A stretch of DNA of 64,000 bases from Xylanimonas cellulosilytica (GTDB taxonomy: Bacteria > Actinomycetota > Actinomycetes > Actinomycetales > Actinomycetaceae). Where the stretch lies: contig JVKM01000061.1 of NCBI GenBank assembly GCA_001072465.1, positions 1 to 64,000 of the forward strand. Direction: 5' to 3'. This document shows, piece by piece, positions 16,325 to 25,120 of this stretch. A model generated the notes under the pieces. It worked only from the letters and a program-made list of their open reading frames with translations, ran no database searches and was not told where the DNA came from. Positions within the stretch are counted from its first letter, which is position 1, and each line of letters opens with the position of its first letter. The position numbers and the translations under genes were made by a program.

Positions 16325-17827
16325 CTATCGAGTGACCGGCTCAATCTCCACGGGCGCCACGTCCATCTCAGCCAGAGGCACCACCCGATCCTTGCGCGCG
16401 ACGTGGTAGCCCCACCAGACCACGCCGAACAGCGGCAGGCCGATGTAGGAGGAGGCAACCTCCCAGACCTGGCCATGAAGCACGGCTTCATAGTTCTGTC
16501 CCGCCATGACCACCAGGCACATGACGAAAGCGATGATCGGGCCCGCCGGGAAGAACGGCGATCGATACGGCAGGTCCTCGAGGCGATATCCCTGCAGCAG
16601 GTACGCGCGGCGGAAACGAATATGACTGACCGCGATACCCAGCCACATGATGATTCCGGAAATACCGACGATATTCACCAGCCAGATGTACGCGTCGTTG
16701 AAGACCAGCTGCGTGAGGAAGCCAAGCGCCGCGGTCACCGTCGTCACCGCCATCGCGTAGGCGGGAACGCCGCCCTTGGTGACGCGCGCGAAGATCGCGG
16801 GCGCCTGGCGCTTGAGAGCCATCGAGTGCAGCATGCGCGAGGCCGCGTACAGGCCCGAGTTACCCGCAGACAGGATCGAGGTCAGGATAACCGCGTTCAT
16901 GACGGCAGCCGCCGCGCCGATGCCCATGCGCGCGAACACGAGCGTAAAGGGCGACTGGGCAATGTTGTTCGCCGAGTCATCGGCCGCACTCAGCAGACTC
17001 GGGTCGGTGTAGGGCAGCAGCGTACCGATCACCGCGATCGCGCCGATGTAGAAGAACATGATGCGCCAGAACACCGTGCGGATTGAGCGCGGCACGTCCC
17101 TGCGCGGGTTCTCAGACTCGCCCGCTGCCACGCCCACCAGCTCGGTGCCCTGGAAGGAAAAGCCCGCGATCATGAAGACCGCGATAACGCCCACGAAGCC
17201 GTTATGGAAGGGCGCGTCCCCGATCGTCCAATTCGACAGGCCAGGAGAGTTTTCGCCCATCACGCCAGCGATCATGAAGACGCCCGACAGGACAAAGACG
17301 ATAACGATGACGACCTTGATGGCGGCCAACCAGAACTCGGCCTCACCGTAGACTCTCGCCGAGAGAGCATTGAGCCCGACGACGATCACGAGGAAGCCCA
17401 CCGCCCATATCCACGACGGCACGGACGGGAACCAATAGGCCATGACGAGGCCCGATGCCACAAGGTCCGCGGCCACCGTCACCGCCCAGTTAAACCAGTA
17501 GTTCCACCCCATCGCGAAACCAAAGGACGGGGAAATGAACTTCGTGGCGAAGGTCTGGAAGGAGCCCGCGACCGGCTGGTGCGCACTCATCTCACCCAGG
17601 GACTGCATGAGGAGCAGCACCATCAGGCCAATCGCCGCGTAGGCGAGAAGGGCACCGCCCGGACCGGCATTCGCGACCGTCGCACCGGAGGCCAGGAACA
17701 GGCCCGTGCCGATCGCGCCGCCGATGGCGATCATCTGCATATGACGCGACGCCAGGCCGCGCTTGAGCGCCGTGTTGGAGCGCTCGCGCACATCACTGGC
17801 GATGTCGTCGGGAGTGGGGGTAGCCAT
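16325..17827 (-). CDS. lysP: Lysine-specific amino acid permease (LysP-like, APC superfamily)
   Basis: A 500-residue amino acid:proton symporter with 12 predicted membrane helices. It tracks the E. coli LysP sequence along its length: HMQMIAIGGAIGTGLFLASG in helix 1, GWNYWFNWAVTVAADLVAS, MIAGFSFQGTELVGVAAGES in the helix-6 region, ILSAGNSGLYAASRMLHS, and YRLEDLPYRSPFFP near the C-terminus. Assignment to lysine rests on this resemblance to LysP and not on a known selectivity residue; a related basic or D-amino acid permease is possible. The ATG at 17827 (MATPTPDD) is preferred over 17911 because GAGGAA lies 8 bases upstream. It stands alone between two single arms of the terminator motif. Confidence 0.85.
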   Translation of the reverse strand: MATPTPDDIASDVRERSNTALKRGLASRHMQMIAIGGAIGTGLFLASGATVANAGPGGALLAYAAIGLMVLLLMQSLGEMSAHQPVAGSFQTFATKFISPSFGFAMGWNYWFNWAVTVAADLVASGLVMAYWFPSVPSWIWAVGFLVIVVGLNALSARVYGEAEFWLAAIKVVIVIVFVLSGVFMIAGVMGENSPGLSNWTIGDAPFHNGFVGVIAVFMIAGFSFQGTELVGVAAGESENPRRDVPRSIRTVFWRIMFFYIGAIAVIGTLLPYTDPSLLSAADDSANNIAQSPFTLVFARMGIGAAAAVMNAVILTSILSAGNSGLYAASRMLHSMALKRQAPAIFARVTKGGVPAYAMAVTTVTAALGFLTQLVFNDAYIWLVNIVGISGIIMWLGIAVSHIRFRRAYLLQGYRLEDLPYRSPFFPAGPIIAFVMCLVVMAGQNYEAVLHGQVWEVASSYIGLPLFGVVWWGYHVARKDRVVPLAEMDVAPVEIEPVTR

Positions 17828-17917
17828 GAGTCGGTTCCTCATCTGTCGATCGTCGAGTCCCATCTTAGTCCCACAAACGCTTGTGTCGACGTTTACAGAT
17901 TCTTTTCTCATTCTTTA

Positions 17918-17929
17918 ACGAGGCCGGGG
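17918..17929. repeat. Right single arm of the intergenic motif, 5' side of lysP
   Basis: ACGAGGCCGGGG about 90 bases upstream of the lysP start. With the arm at 16306 it forms an inverted pair bracketing lysP. Confidence 0.6.
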
Positions 17930-18044
17930 TTCTCCTTCCGCTTTTGACACCTCGTTGCCCACCGCGACCTCGCCCGTACCAAACGAGCCACACACACGCT
18001 GGGCAGTTACACTAAACCCACCCACGCCACCGCAGGAGGTTCCT

Positions 18045-18737
18045 ATGACGCAATCCCTTATGAGCATCGGTTGGATGCTCCTCGCCCTCATCCTCTCTGC
18101 TTCCATCGGCCTCGAGCGACAGGTCCGAGGCAAGAGCGCGGGCCTGCGCACCCAGGCCATCGTCGGCCTCACCGCGTGCCTCATGATGCTGATCTCCAAG
18201 TACGGCTTCTCCGACATCCTCGTCGACGGCATCACCCGATACGACCCTTCGCGCGTCGCCTCGCAGATCGTCTCCGGCATCGGCTTCCTAGGCGCGGGCA
18301 TCATCCTCACCCGTCACGGCGCAATTCGAGGCCTCACGACTGCGGCCACCATCTGGGAGACCGCGGCAATCGGCATGGCGTGTGGGGCGGGCCTGTGGTG
18401 GCTCGCCGTGGCCGGCACGGTTTTGCATTTCATCGTCATCGCCCTCCTGACGCCCCTCGTTCAGTTCATCCTCATGCGCACCCATGGCCACAAGGTAACG
18501 CTCACCATCCATTACACGCCGGGGCACGGCGTCCTCTCCACGATTCTGAGCCAGGTCTCTTCCCTGGGCTGGACGGTCTCGGCGGTATCGACCCACACGG
18601 ATTCAAGTGACCGCGCTACCACCGCGCGATTCACTGCGGCGACGCGCCAGGACCTCTCACGCTCCTTGCTAGTGACCACCCTGGCCGACCTCGATGGCGT
18701 CGCGGGCGTCGACATCAGCGAAGACGACGACGAATAA
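18045..18737 (+). CDS. MgtC/SapB-family membrane protein
   Basis: A 230-residue protein of the MgtC/SapB family. The N-terminal 130 residues hold four to five membrane helices with the family signatures SIGLERQVRGKSAGLRTQ (acidic and basic residues in the first loop), QIVSGIGFLGAGIIL and RGLTTAATIWETAAIGMACG. The C-terminal 80 residues form a cytosolic ACT-like regulatory domain (VTLTIHYTPGHGVLSTIL to VAGVDISE). In pathogens MgtC proteins inhibit the F-ATP synthase and support growth at low magnesium; in other bacteria the role is unclear, and no magnesium transporter is nearby. Start 18045 is chosen because GGAGG precedes it by 8 bases; an upstream frame from 17955 lacks family sequence. Confidence 0.88.
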   Translation: MTQSLMSIGWMLLALILSASIGLERQVRGKSAGLRTQAIVGLTACLMMLISKYGFSDILVDGITRYDPSRVASQIVSGIGFLGAGIILTRHGAIRGLTTAATIWETAAIGMACGAGLWWLAVAGTVLHFIVIALLTPLVQFILMRTHGHKVTLTIHYTPGHGVLSTILSQVSSLGWTVSAVSTHTDSSDRATTARFTAATRQDLSRSLLVTTLADLDGVAGVDISEDDDE

Positions 18738-18752
18738 AGTCCACAGCGTAGA

Positions 18753-18786
18753 CGAGGGGCCCGCGGATCACCGCGGGCCCCTCGTT
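18753..18786. terminator. Perfect 15-bp convergent hairpin
   Basis: ACGAGGGGCCCGCGG and CCGCGGGCCCCTCGT around a 4-base loop, between the mgtC-like gene and the Q/G-repeat gene. Confidence 0.85.
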
Positions 18787-18809
18787 CGTGCCATCAGGCT
18801 CTCAGAGCA

Positions 18810-20585
18810 TCACGCCTGAGGACCGAAAGGATTGTGGGGCTTGTCGCCCAGCTGGAGCTGCTGGCCCTGCTGGCCCTGCTGCTGGCCAAACTGAGCCTGC
18901 TGGCCGTACTGAGGCTGACCGGCCTGGGGGGCCTGGAAGCCGCCCTGCTGCTGGCCGAACTGCTGCTGGCCGGCCTGGGGGGCCTGGAAGCCGCCCTGCT
19001 GCTGGCCGAACTGGCCCTGCTGCTGGCCCATCTGCACGCCGGCGAACGCGCCGCCAAAGGCATTCGGGTTGTTGATCGGAGCGACCGCACCGGTCTTCAG
19101 CTCCATGAGCAGGAAGCCGCCCGCAACGCCGATGGCGATGGAGAACAGCACCAGCATGTACGCACCAAAGCTCGCATTGACGTACTCAATAGAAAGCGCA
19201 CGAATGAACTGGATAAAACCGAGCAATGCCATCACGAGCGCGCCAATGCCCGCCGAGAGGTACGCCCACTTCTGGTTCGTGAACCAGTAGGCGATGCCCA
19301 GGCCGACGACAGCCATCAGCATGACGAGGTGGAATGCCGAGTAGCCACCCGACCAGCTGAACAACGACGCGCTGCCATAGGCATTACCGACGTAAGGCAG
19401 CAGCATCGAGACGAAGATAAGCACCGCCGATGCGGCGATACCGATAAGCGAGTAGGTCGCACGAACGGAACGGCCGTTCACCTTGCCCGTTTCGGCCACG
19501 ACGGCCGTCTGGAACTGGTTGAACGCCGAGTTCGCGGCAGCACCGAACTGCTGGGCGGCAGCACCGAACTGCTGGCCCGTCGACTGGCCCGCCGGAGCGT
19601 AACCCGGCTGACCGTACTGCTGCTGGCCGGGCTGGCCGAAGGGAGCCTGCTGGGGCTGCTGGCCCTGCTGCGGCTGGCCACCAAACTGCTGCTGGCCCTG
19701 CTGGCCGGGCTGGCCGAAGGGGGCCTGCTGGCCCTGCTGCGGCTGCGCACCGAACTGCTGCTGACCGGGCTGGCCGGGCTGGCCGAAGGGAGCCTGCTGG
19801 CCCTGCTGCGGCTGCACGCCGAACTGGGGCTGACCCTGCTGCCCCTGCTGGGGAGCCGTGCCGTACCGGGGCTGACCCTGCTGCGGCTGGGCACCGAACT
19901 GAGGCTGACCCTGCTGCCCCTGCTGGGGAGCCGTGCCGTACTGGGGCTGACCGGGCTGCTGACCGAAGGGAGCCTGCTGACCCTGCTGCGGCTGCGCGCC
20001 CACCTGGGGCTGACCCTGCGGCTGAGTGTCTGCCTGCGGCGGGTTGCTGAAGGGAGACTGCGCGACCTGCTCCTCCGTCGACAGGGCGGGAGCGGCCTCG
20101 CCGTCCGCGGGGGCTTCAGACTGCGATGCGCCCTCGAGGATTGCCTGCTCGAGGTTGTCATCGTGCGCCTCGGCGGCCTCGCTCACGGGAGCCTCGGGCT
20201 CGACGTGGGCAGCCTCGGGTTCTGCGGGAGTCTCAACGTGCGACTCTTCGACCGCGGGCTGCTCAACGGGGGCCTCAGTCGGGGCGGCGTCAGCCTCGGG
20301 CTGCGCTTCCTCGTGGACACCGGCGAAAGACTCGACCTGCTCGCTGGCTTCCTCCGCGGAAGCCTCGGGCTCGGAGGCCACAGATTCCTCGACAGCCGGG
20401 GGCTGCGCGGGAACGACACCCTGGTCCGCCAGCCACTGCCCAAGGGCAGGGTACAGCGACGGGTGCGTTGCGACGTAGGGACGCAGGTCCGGGCGAGCGG
20501 CAGTAATATCCGCGAGATCCTGGGCCGAAAGCGCCGGATTGCTCAAGTCGGCAGCGGTGAGCTGCGACGGATCGATAGTGCTCAT
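18810..20585 (-). CDS. Q/G/P-repeat tetra-spanning membrane protein with variant leucine-rich N-domain
   Basis: A 591-residue protein of mosaic build. Residues 3-55 (LTAADLSNPALSAQDLADIT, then RPDLRPYVATHP and YPALGQWLADQG) form a variant-leucine-rich-repeat-type domain seen at the N-terminus of many actinobacterial proteins. Residues about 60-170 are Glu/Ala/Pro-rich and acidic. Residues about 175-365 are a low-complexity run of Gln, Gly, Pro, Phe and Ala (units such as QQGQQAPFGQPG and QPQYGTAPQQG). Four membrane helices follow (about 375-500), then a second Gln/Gly tail containing two copies of QQQFGQQQGGFQAPQAG. The start at 20585 has AGAGGA upstream; the frame extending to 20699 lacks domain sequence. 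No catalytic residues seen. Cell-envelope scaffold is my guess only. Confidence 0.8.
   Translation of the reverse strand: MSTIDPSQLTAADLSNPALSAQDLADITAARPDLRPYVATHPSLYPALGQWLADQGVVPAQPPAVEESVASEPEASAEEASEQVESFAGVHEEAQPEADAAPTEAPVEQPAVEESHVETPAEPEAAHVEPEAPVSEAAEAHDDNLEQAILEGASQSEAPADGEAAPALSTEEQVAQSPFSNPPQADTQPQGQPQVGAQPQQGQQAPFGQQPGQPQYGTAPQQGQQGQPQFGAQPQQGQPRYGTAPQQGQQGQPQFGVQPQQGQQAPFGQPGQPGQQQFGAQPQQGQQAPFGQPGQQGQQQFGGQPQQGQQPQQAPFGQPGQQQYGQPGYAPAGQSTGQQFGAAAQQFGAAANSAFNQFQTAVVAETGKVNGRSVRATYSLIGIAASAVLIFVSMLLPYVGNAYGSASLFSWSGGYSAFHLVMLMAVVGLGIAYWFTNQKWAYLSAGIGALVMALLGFIQFIRALSIEYVNASFGAYMLVLFSIAIGVAGGFLLMELKTGAVAPINNPNAFGGAFAGVQMGQQQGQFGQQQGGFQAPQAGQQQFGQQQGGFQAPQAGQPQYGQQAQFGQQQGQQGQQLQLGDKPHNPFGPQA
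18919..19013 (-). repeat. 44-bp perfect direct repeat, period 51 bp
   Basis: Identical 44-bp copies at 18919-18962 and 18970-19013 inside the C-terminal Gln/Gly tail. The 51-bp period is 17 codons, so gain or loss of a unit keeps the frame. Confidence 0.85.
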
Positions 20586-20700
20586 CTGTATTCCTCTCGC
20601 ACCCGTAGGTGCAGTTCCTGATGGCGAACAGCCAATACTATCGCGCCGAGGGTTGTATACGTCAAGACGTTCACACCATGAAACATGGGCGTGAAACAAA

Positions 20701-20728
20701 AGACCCGGCCCCTCACGGGGCCGGGTCT
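20701..20728 (-). terminator. 12-bp hairpin after the initiator tRNA
   Basis: AGACCCGGCCCC and GGGGCCGGGTCT around TCAC, five bases beyond the CCA end of the tRNA. Confidence 0.8.
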
Positions 20729-20732
20729 GTGG

Positions 20733-20809
20733 TGGTAGCGGGGACAGGATTTGAACCTGCGACCTCCGGGTTATGAGCCCGGCGAGCTACCGAACTGCTC
20801 CACCCCGCG
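20733..20809 (-). tRNA. Initiator tRNA-fMet (anticodon CAT)
   Basis: A 77-nt cloverleaf with encoded CCA. The anticodon loop CTCATAA is closed by a stem with three consecutive G:C pairs (GGG/CCC), the mark of initiator tRNAs. The first base C1 faces U72, leaving the acceptor end unpaired, which is the second initiator feature and the form found in actinobacterial tRNA-fMet. The T arm contains GGTTCAAATCC. A terminator follows immediately. Confidence 0.95.
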
Positions 20810-20923
20810 TCGGCTCTAGATACTCTAGCGCATCGACCGGGAGCACACAAACCGTGCGCGGTGATTTACGTCCCAGCGGTCAGTATCTGTCAGCGGGCGG
20901 GCATTCACGCGGCCCCAACGCGC

Positions 20924-21718
20924 TCACTGGGGCGCGACGAAGCCTGAGGCGTTCCTTGCCTGAGCGGACGAGGCCTCGGGCGCTACCTCGGAAGAAGCGC
21001 CCTCGGGCGTCACCGACGGCGAGGCAACGTGGCCGGCCGGAGCCGCTCCTGCGGCAGCGACGGGAGCGCTCATCGCGTAGGGCGAGGGTGCCGGCTTGAA
21101 ATCCGGGATCGCGAGCAGGATCGCGGCGATGACACAGATCCATTCGAGCGCCCGCATCAGGAGCAAGCGCGCACCCAAGAGTCCGAGCTCATAAAGTCCG
21201 GGCTCAGGCACGAATGCGTAGTACCAGTCAGAATCATTAGTAACGAACACGATCGGCGTCACAACAAAGAACAACACCAAAATGACGCATGCGGCAACAT
21301 AGCGCGCAATGGCAGCACCCTTGCGGATATAGAGCACCGCAAGCGTGATGACAACGATTTCCATCAGACGCCACAACCAGAACATCGGGTTCGAGAACCG
21401 GCTGACGTAATCATCGAGATGATCGAAGTGATAGGGAATGAATCCGTGCACCAGGGAGATACTCTGGCAGACGATGAGCATCCACGCCGCAATGCGTCCG
21501 TGCATGGATCGCGACGGCCTCGCCGAACTCACTGTGCCGGCATGCAGGGGCGCCGCGCCAAAAGGATCTGCGGCCGGCGCCACCATCACAGGAGCACCCG
21601 TCGGAGCCGCCAGCGAGGGAGCACCCGTCGGCGCGGGCAGCGACGAAGCTTCCGCCGACTCCTGGCTCGGCTGAGGCCCGCCCGAGGGCGCAGAGAAGGG
21701 ATTATTGGGCAGGGTCAT
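20924..21718 (-). CDS. Hypothetical membrane protein, Pro/Ala/Ser-rich at both ends
   Basis: Unrecognised. A 264-residue protein starting MTLPNNPFSAPSGGPQPSQ, with about 70 disordered residues, then five hydrophobic segments between about residues 75 and 200 (among them IAAWMLIVCQSISLVHGF, LWRLMEIVVITLAVLYI, YVAACVILVLFFVVTPIVF), then a Pro/Ala/Ser-rich tail of about 50 residues. The NPFSAPSGG opening is a short proline motif also seen at the ends of other actinobacterial envelope proteins. An upstream frame to 21874 is excluded because it runs through the terminator hairpin of the neighbouring gene. Probably monocistronic. Confidence 0.65.
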   Translation of the reverse strand: MTLPNNPFSAPSGGPQPSQESAEASSLPAPTGAPSLAAPTGAPVMVAPAADPFGAAPLHAGTVSSARPSRSMHGRIAAWMLIVCQSISLVHGFIPYHFDHLDDYVSRFSNPMFWLWRLMEIVVITLAVLYIRKGAAIARYVAACVILVLFFVVTPIVFVTNDSDWYYAFVPEPGLYELGLLGARLLLMRALEWICVIAAILLAIPDFKPAPSPYAMSAPVAAAGAAPAGHVASPSVTPEGASSEVAPEASSAQARNASGFVAPQ

Positions 21719-21852
21719 CGTCTTCCTTCCACGATGTCGATGGGTCCCAGGGACAGATGCCCTCACCATAGCAACGACGCACCAAGGCGAGCCGGTCAAC
21801 AACTCATGCTGGAAACACTCCCCCATCCAGTTGTTCCCGCAAACCACAGACG

Positions 21853-21905
21853 GCCGCGCGCCCGGTCCCCTCACAACGCGTGAGTAACAGGACCGGGCGC
21901 GCGGC
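21853..21905 (-). terminator. 16-bp hairpin after the UPF0182 gene
   Basis: GCCGCGCGCCCGGTCC and GGACCGGGCGCGCGGC, 21-base loop, directly downstream of the UPF0182 stop at 21921. Confidence 0.75.
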
Positions 21906-21920
21906 GGCTTCCATCAGCGG

Positions 21921-24900
21921 TTATGAGCCACTCTGTGCACCGCTCGTGGCCGATGGGCTCGGGCTCGGCGTCGGCGTGGGCGTCGCTGCGCCGAGCTCCT
22001 GCTGGGCGGCCTCGGCACGGGCCAGGGCGTCGCGTAGACGCGTCTGTGCCTGACCGTAGGCGGTCCAATCAGACTTGCTCATCGCCGAATCGGCGTCGCG
22101 CATGGCCTGAGCGGCATCGTTGATGGCCTGCGTCAGGCGGGCGTTCGCGTCGCCCGAGGCTGCCGGTGGGGTCGCACCCGACTGGCTGCCATCGTCGCTT
22201 GCCGGCGGGGTCTGCGGCGTCGTCGCACTACCATCGTCGGCGACCAGCTGACGCAGCGACTCTTCCAGGGTCGGTGCGAAGCCGACCTTGTCGCCGAAGG
22301 CGGTCAGGACCGATCGGAGCACCGGGTAGGACGCCGAGCCCGTGCCCTGCACGTAGACGGGCTGCACGTAGAGCAGGCCGCCGCCGACCGGCAGGGTCAG
22401 GAGATTACCGCGGATGACCGTGGAGTCAGCCTGGTTGAGCAAGTTGAGCTGGGTCGCGATCTTCTCGTCCGAGTCGTACTTGTTTTGCACCTGGCCGGGG
22501 CCGGGAACTGTCGTCGAGGACGGCAGTGCGAGCAGGCGCAGCTTGCCGTACCCCTCGCGCACCTGGCCGGGGGTATTACCGGTCTCGGAGTCGACGGCGA
22601 GGAAGCCCGCCATGGCCTCGCGCCGGCCCTCACCGCCGCCACCGGGCACGAACACCGAGGTCAGGGAGAACTCCGCACTGTCCTGGCCGGGCATCTGCAT
22701 GGTCAGGTAGTACGGCGGCTGCAGTGCGGTCGGAGCGGGCACGGGGTTGCCCGCCGCGTCCACGCGCGTGGAGGAGTCGGAGCTGGAGGCCGCGCCGTGG
22801 GTGGAGGTCTCCTCGGCCAGGCGCCAACGGTCACCGCCCGAGTAGAAGCCGGCAGCGTCGGTCACGTGGTACGTGGCGAGCAGGTTGCGCTGGACCTTGA
22901 ACATGTCCTCCGGGTAGCGCAGGTGGCTCATGAGATCGCCCGAGATCGCCGAGACGGGCTCGACGCTGCCGGGGTAGATCTTTTCCCAGGTGCGCAGGAT
23001 CGGATCCTGGTCATCCCAGCGGAACAGGCGCACGGAGCCGTCGTAGGCGTCGACGATGGCCTTGACGGAGTTACGCATGTAGTTGATCTTGTTAGCCTGG
23101 ACGTACTGGCCGACCTCGGTGGATCGAGAGTCCACGGTCGCATTCGAGAGAGTCTCGTGCTGCGCGTACGGGTAGTTGTTCGTGGTCGTGTACGCGTCGA
23201 CGACCCACACGAGGCGCTTGGGGGTCGAAGGGTCGCCGTCCATGTCGACGACCGCCGGGTAGGCGGACTGTTCGAGCGTCAGGTAGGGCGCGACCTTCGC
23301 GACGCGCTGGAGGGGATCGCGATTGTAGAGGATCTGCGAGGCCTCGTTCGTCTGCGAGGAGAAAAACAGGTCGGTGGATCCGAACTTGATCGCGTACAGG
23401 AGCTTGTTCCACACGTTGCCCACGGAGGGGCCGCCGTTGCCGACGAAGGTCGTGGAGACCTGGCCGCCAACCGCAGTGTCGTCCGGGTAGTCGAGCTCCT
23501 GAGGCTCGGAACCCTCGGGGGCGCCGACGATCGAGTAGTCGGGCGAGCCGGGGCTGAAGTAGACGCGCTCCTCGTAGTCGCCCATCTCGCCGACGGAGGG
23601 CACTGACTGCTCCCAGTAGGAGGGCAGGCCGTCGCTGGTCAGCTGGTTGCCGTATGCGGCGACCGCGCCGTAGCCATGGGTGTAGACGGTGTGCTGGTTC
23701 ACCCAGGTCTGCTGCTCAGCGGACAGGCCCGCAAGGTTGAGCTCGCGCACGGAGATGACCGTGTCGCGGCGCTCTCCACCCACGTTGTAGCGGTCGACCT
23801 TCATGCCCGAGTTGAAGCCGTAGTACAAGCGCGACTGCTGGAGCTGCTGGACGGTCTTTGTGATGACCTGCGGGTCGAGCAGACGCACCTGGGAGGTGAG
23901 GGACTCGGTGTCGAACTGACCGGCCGAGGCCGTGGTGGCCGCGTCGTAGTTCGTCTGATAGTCGACGTCCTGCAGGCCGTAGGCGGCCAGCGTGGCGTCG
24001 ATGTTGCGCTGAATGTAGGGAGATTCAAGGCTGCGCTGGTTGGGGCGCACGCGGAACTGTTCGACGAGGGCCGGGTAGGCGCCGGCCAAGACGAGGGCGG
24101 CGATCACCGTGACCGCGACGCCGGTGACCGGCAGGCGCCACGTGCCCTTGAAGGCTGCTACGACGAAGAGGACCGCGACGAGTCCGGAGATGACCGCCAG
24201 GATGGAGTGCGCGGGCAGCGTCGCGTTGATATCGGAGTACATGGCGCCATGAATGGAGCCGGAGTCCGAGGTGAGCAGCTCGTAGCGGCCCAGCCAGTAG
24301 TTCACGGCGATGAAGAGCGACAGGCAGGCGGCCATCAAGCCGGACTGCAGGCGCGCCTGCTTCGAGGCGTGAGGGCGCGGCGCCAGGCGGATCGTTCCGT
24401 ACAGGTAGGACACAATGAGGGCCGCGATGAGGGCGATGGCGGTGACGGTCAGGAGGAAGGACACGAGGACCTTCAGCGCGGGCAGGACGAACACGAAGAA
24501 CGAGATGTCCAGACCGAACTGGGGATCAACCTGATCGAAGGAGGAACGGTTCAGGAACTGGAGCAGCGTCTGCCACTCCGTGGCCAGACGAGCGCCGTTC
24601 GTGAAACCGAAGAACAGAGCGACGCCCCAGAACGCGAATCGGCGCACGGGCTCGAGAGCCTTCTGGTAGGCGCGCAGGGAGGCCGACGCCTGCCCGCGCG
24701 TCGAGGACGCGCGATGCCGGTACGCGTAGGCCATCGAGAAGAAGATGAGGGCCGCGGCCACGACGAAGCCGACGACGAACAGGCCGATGTGCGCTCCCCA
24801 CTGGGTGAGGATGACGCGGGTGGCGCTCATCTGGCGGAACCACAGGATCTCGGTCCACACGATCGATGCGCCGTAGATGATCGCGCCGATCGCGATCAGG

Positions 24901-25019
24901 ACACCCAGAGTGATCGCTCCGGGGCCGGGCTTATGCATCTTCAGCTCGACGGGTCGGCTATCGGGGTCTCGCGGCGCACGCGCTCCCCCCGGGGGGAAGA
25001 CCGAAAAATTGAAGCTCAC
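21921..25019 (-). CDS. UPF0182 family membrane protein (Rv3193c-like)
   Basis: A 1032-residue UPF0182 protein. Seven predicted membrane helices occupy roughly the first 310 residues (from PGAITLGVLIAIGAIIYGA to VIAALVLAGAYPALVEQF), followed by a large domain of about 600 residues expected outside the membrane, with QRSLESPYIQRNIDATLAAYG, YVVTDAAGFYSG-like and KINYMRNSVKAIVDAYDG segments typical of the family. The C-terminal 120 residues are a Pro/Ser/Thr-rich linker, a short helical AQAMRDADSAMSKSDWTAYG segment and a second low-complexity tail. Function unknown; the gene is nearly universal in Actinobacteria. The GTG at 25019 is chosen because AGAGAGG lies 7 bases upstream and homologues start MSF. 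It is divergent from the PPA1309-like gene, the usual arrangement. Confidence 0.9.
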   Translation of the reverse strand: MSFNFSVFPPGGARAPRDPDSRPVELKMHKPGPGAITLGVLIAIGAIIYGASIVWTEILWFRQMSATRVILTQWGAHIGLFVVGFVVAAALIFFSMAYAYRHRASSTRGQASASLRAYQKALEPVRRFAFWGVALFFGFTNGARLATEWQTLLQFLNRSSFDQVDPQFGLDISFFVFVLPALKVLVSFLLTVTAIALIAALIVSYLYGTIRLAPRPHASKQARLQSGLMAACLSLFIAVNYWLGRYELLTSDSGSIHGAMYSDINATLPAHSILAVISGLVAVLFVVAAFKGTWRLPVTGVAVTVIAALVLAGAYPALVEQFRVRPNQRSLESPYIQRNIDATLAAYGLQDVDYQTNYDAATTASAGQFDTESLTSQVRLLDPQVITKTVQQLQQSRLYYGFNSGMKVDRYNVGGERRDTVISVRELNLAGLSAEQQTWVNQHTVYTHGYGAVAAYGNQLTSDGLPSYWEQSVPSVGEMGDYEERVYFSPGSPDYSIVGAPEGSEPQELDYPDDTAVGGQVSTTFVGNGGPSVGNVWNKLLYAIKFGSTDLFFSSQTNEASQILYNRDPLQRVAKVAPYLTLEQSAYPAVVDMDGDPSTPKRLVWVVDAYTTTNNYPYAQHETLSNATVDSRSTEVGQYVQANKINYMRNSVKAIVDAYDGSVRLFRWDDQDPILRTWEKIYPGSVEPVSAISGDLMSHLRYPEDMFKVQRNLLATYHVTDAAGFYSGGDRWRLAEETSTHGAASSSDSSTRVDAAGNPVPAPTALQPPYYLTMQMPGQDSAEFSLTSVFVPGGGGEGRREAMAGFLAVDSETGNTPGQVREGYGKLRLLALPSSTTVPGPGQVQNKYDSDEKIATQLNLLNQADSTVIRGNLLTLPVGGGLLYVQPVYVQGTGSASYPVLRSVLTAFGDKVGFAPTLEESLRQLVADDGSATTPQTPPASDDGSQSGATPPAASGDANARLTQAINDAAQAMRDADSAMSKSDWTAYGQAQTRLRDALARAEAAQQELGAATPTPTPSPSPSATSGAQSGS

Positions 25020-25120
25020 GGCAGTCCTCTCTGTAAAACCGTTCGGCTCCGATCCAGTGTAGCCGCGCACATGCACTTCTTCGTCTCTGTCTTATTCGCT
25101 CTCCGTGAGATTATGGGGGC

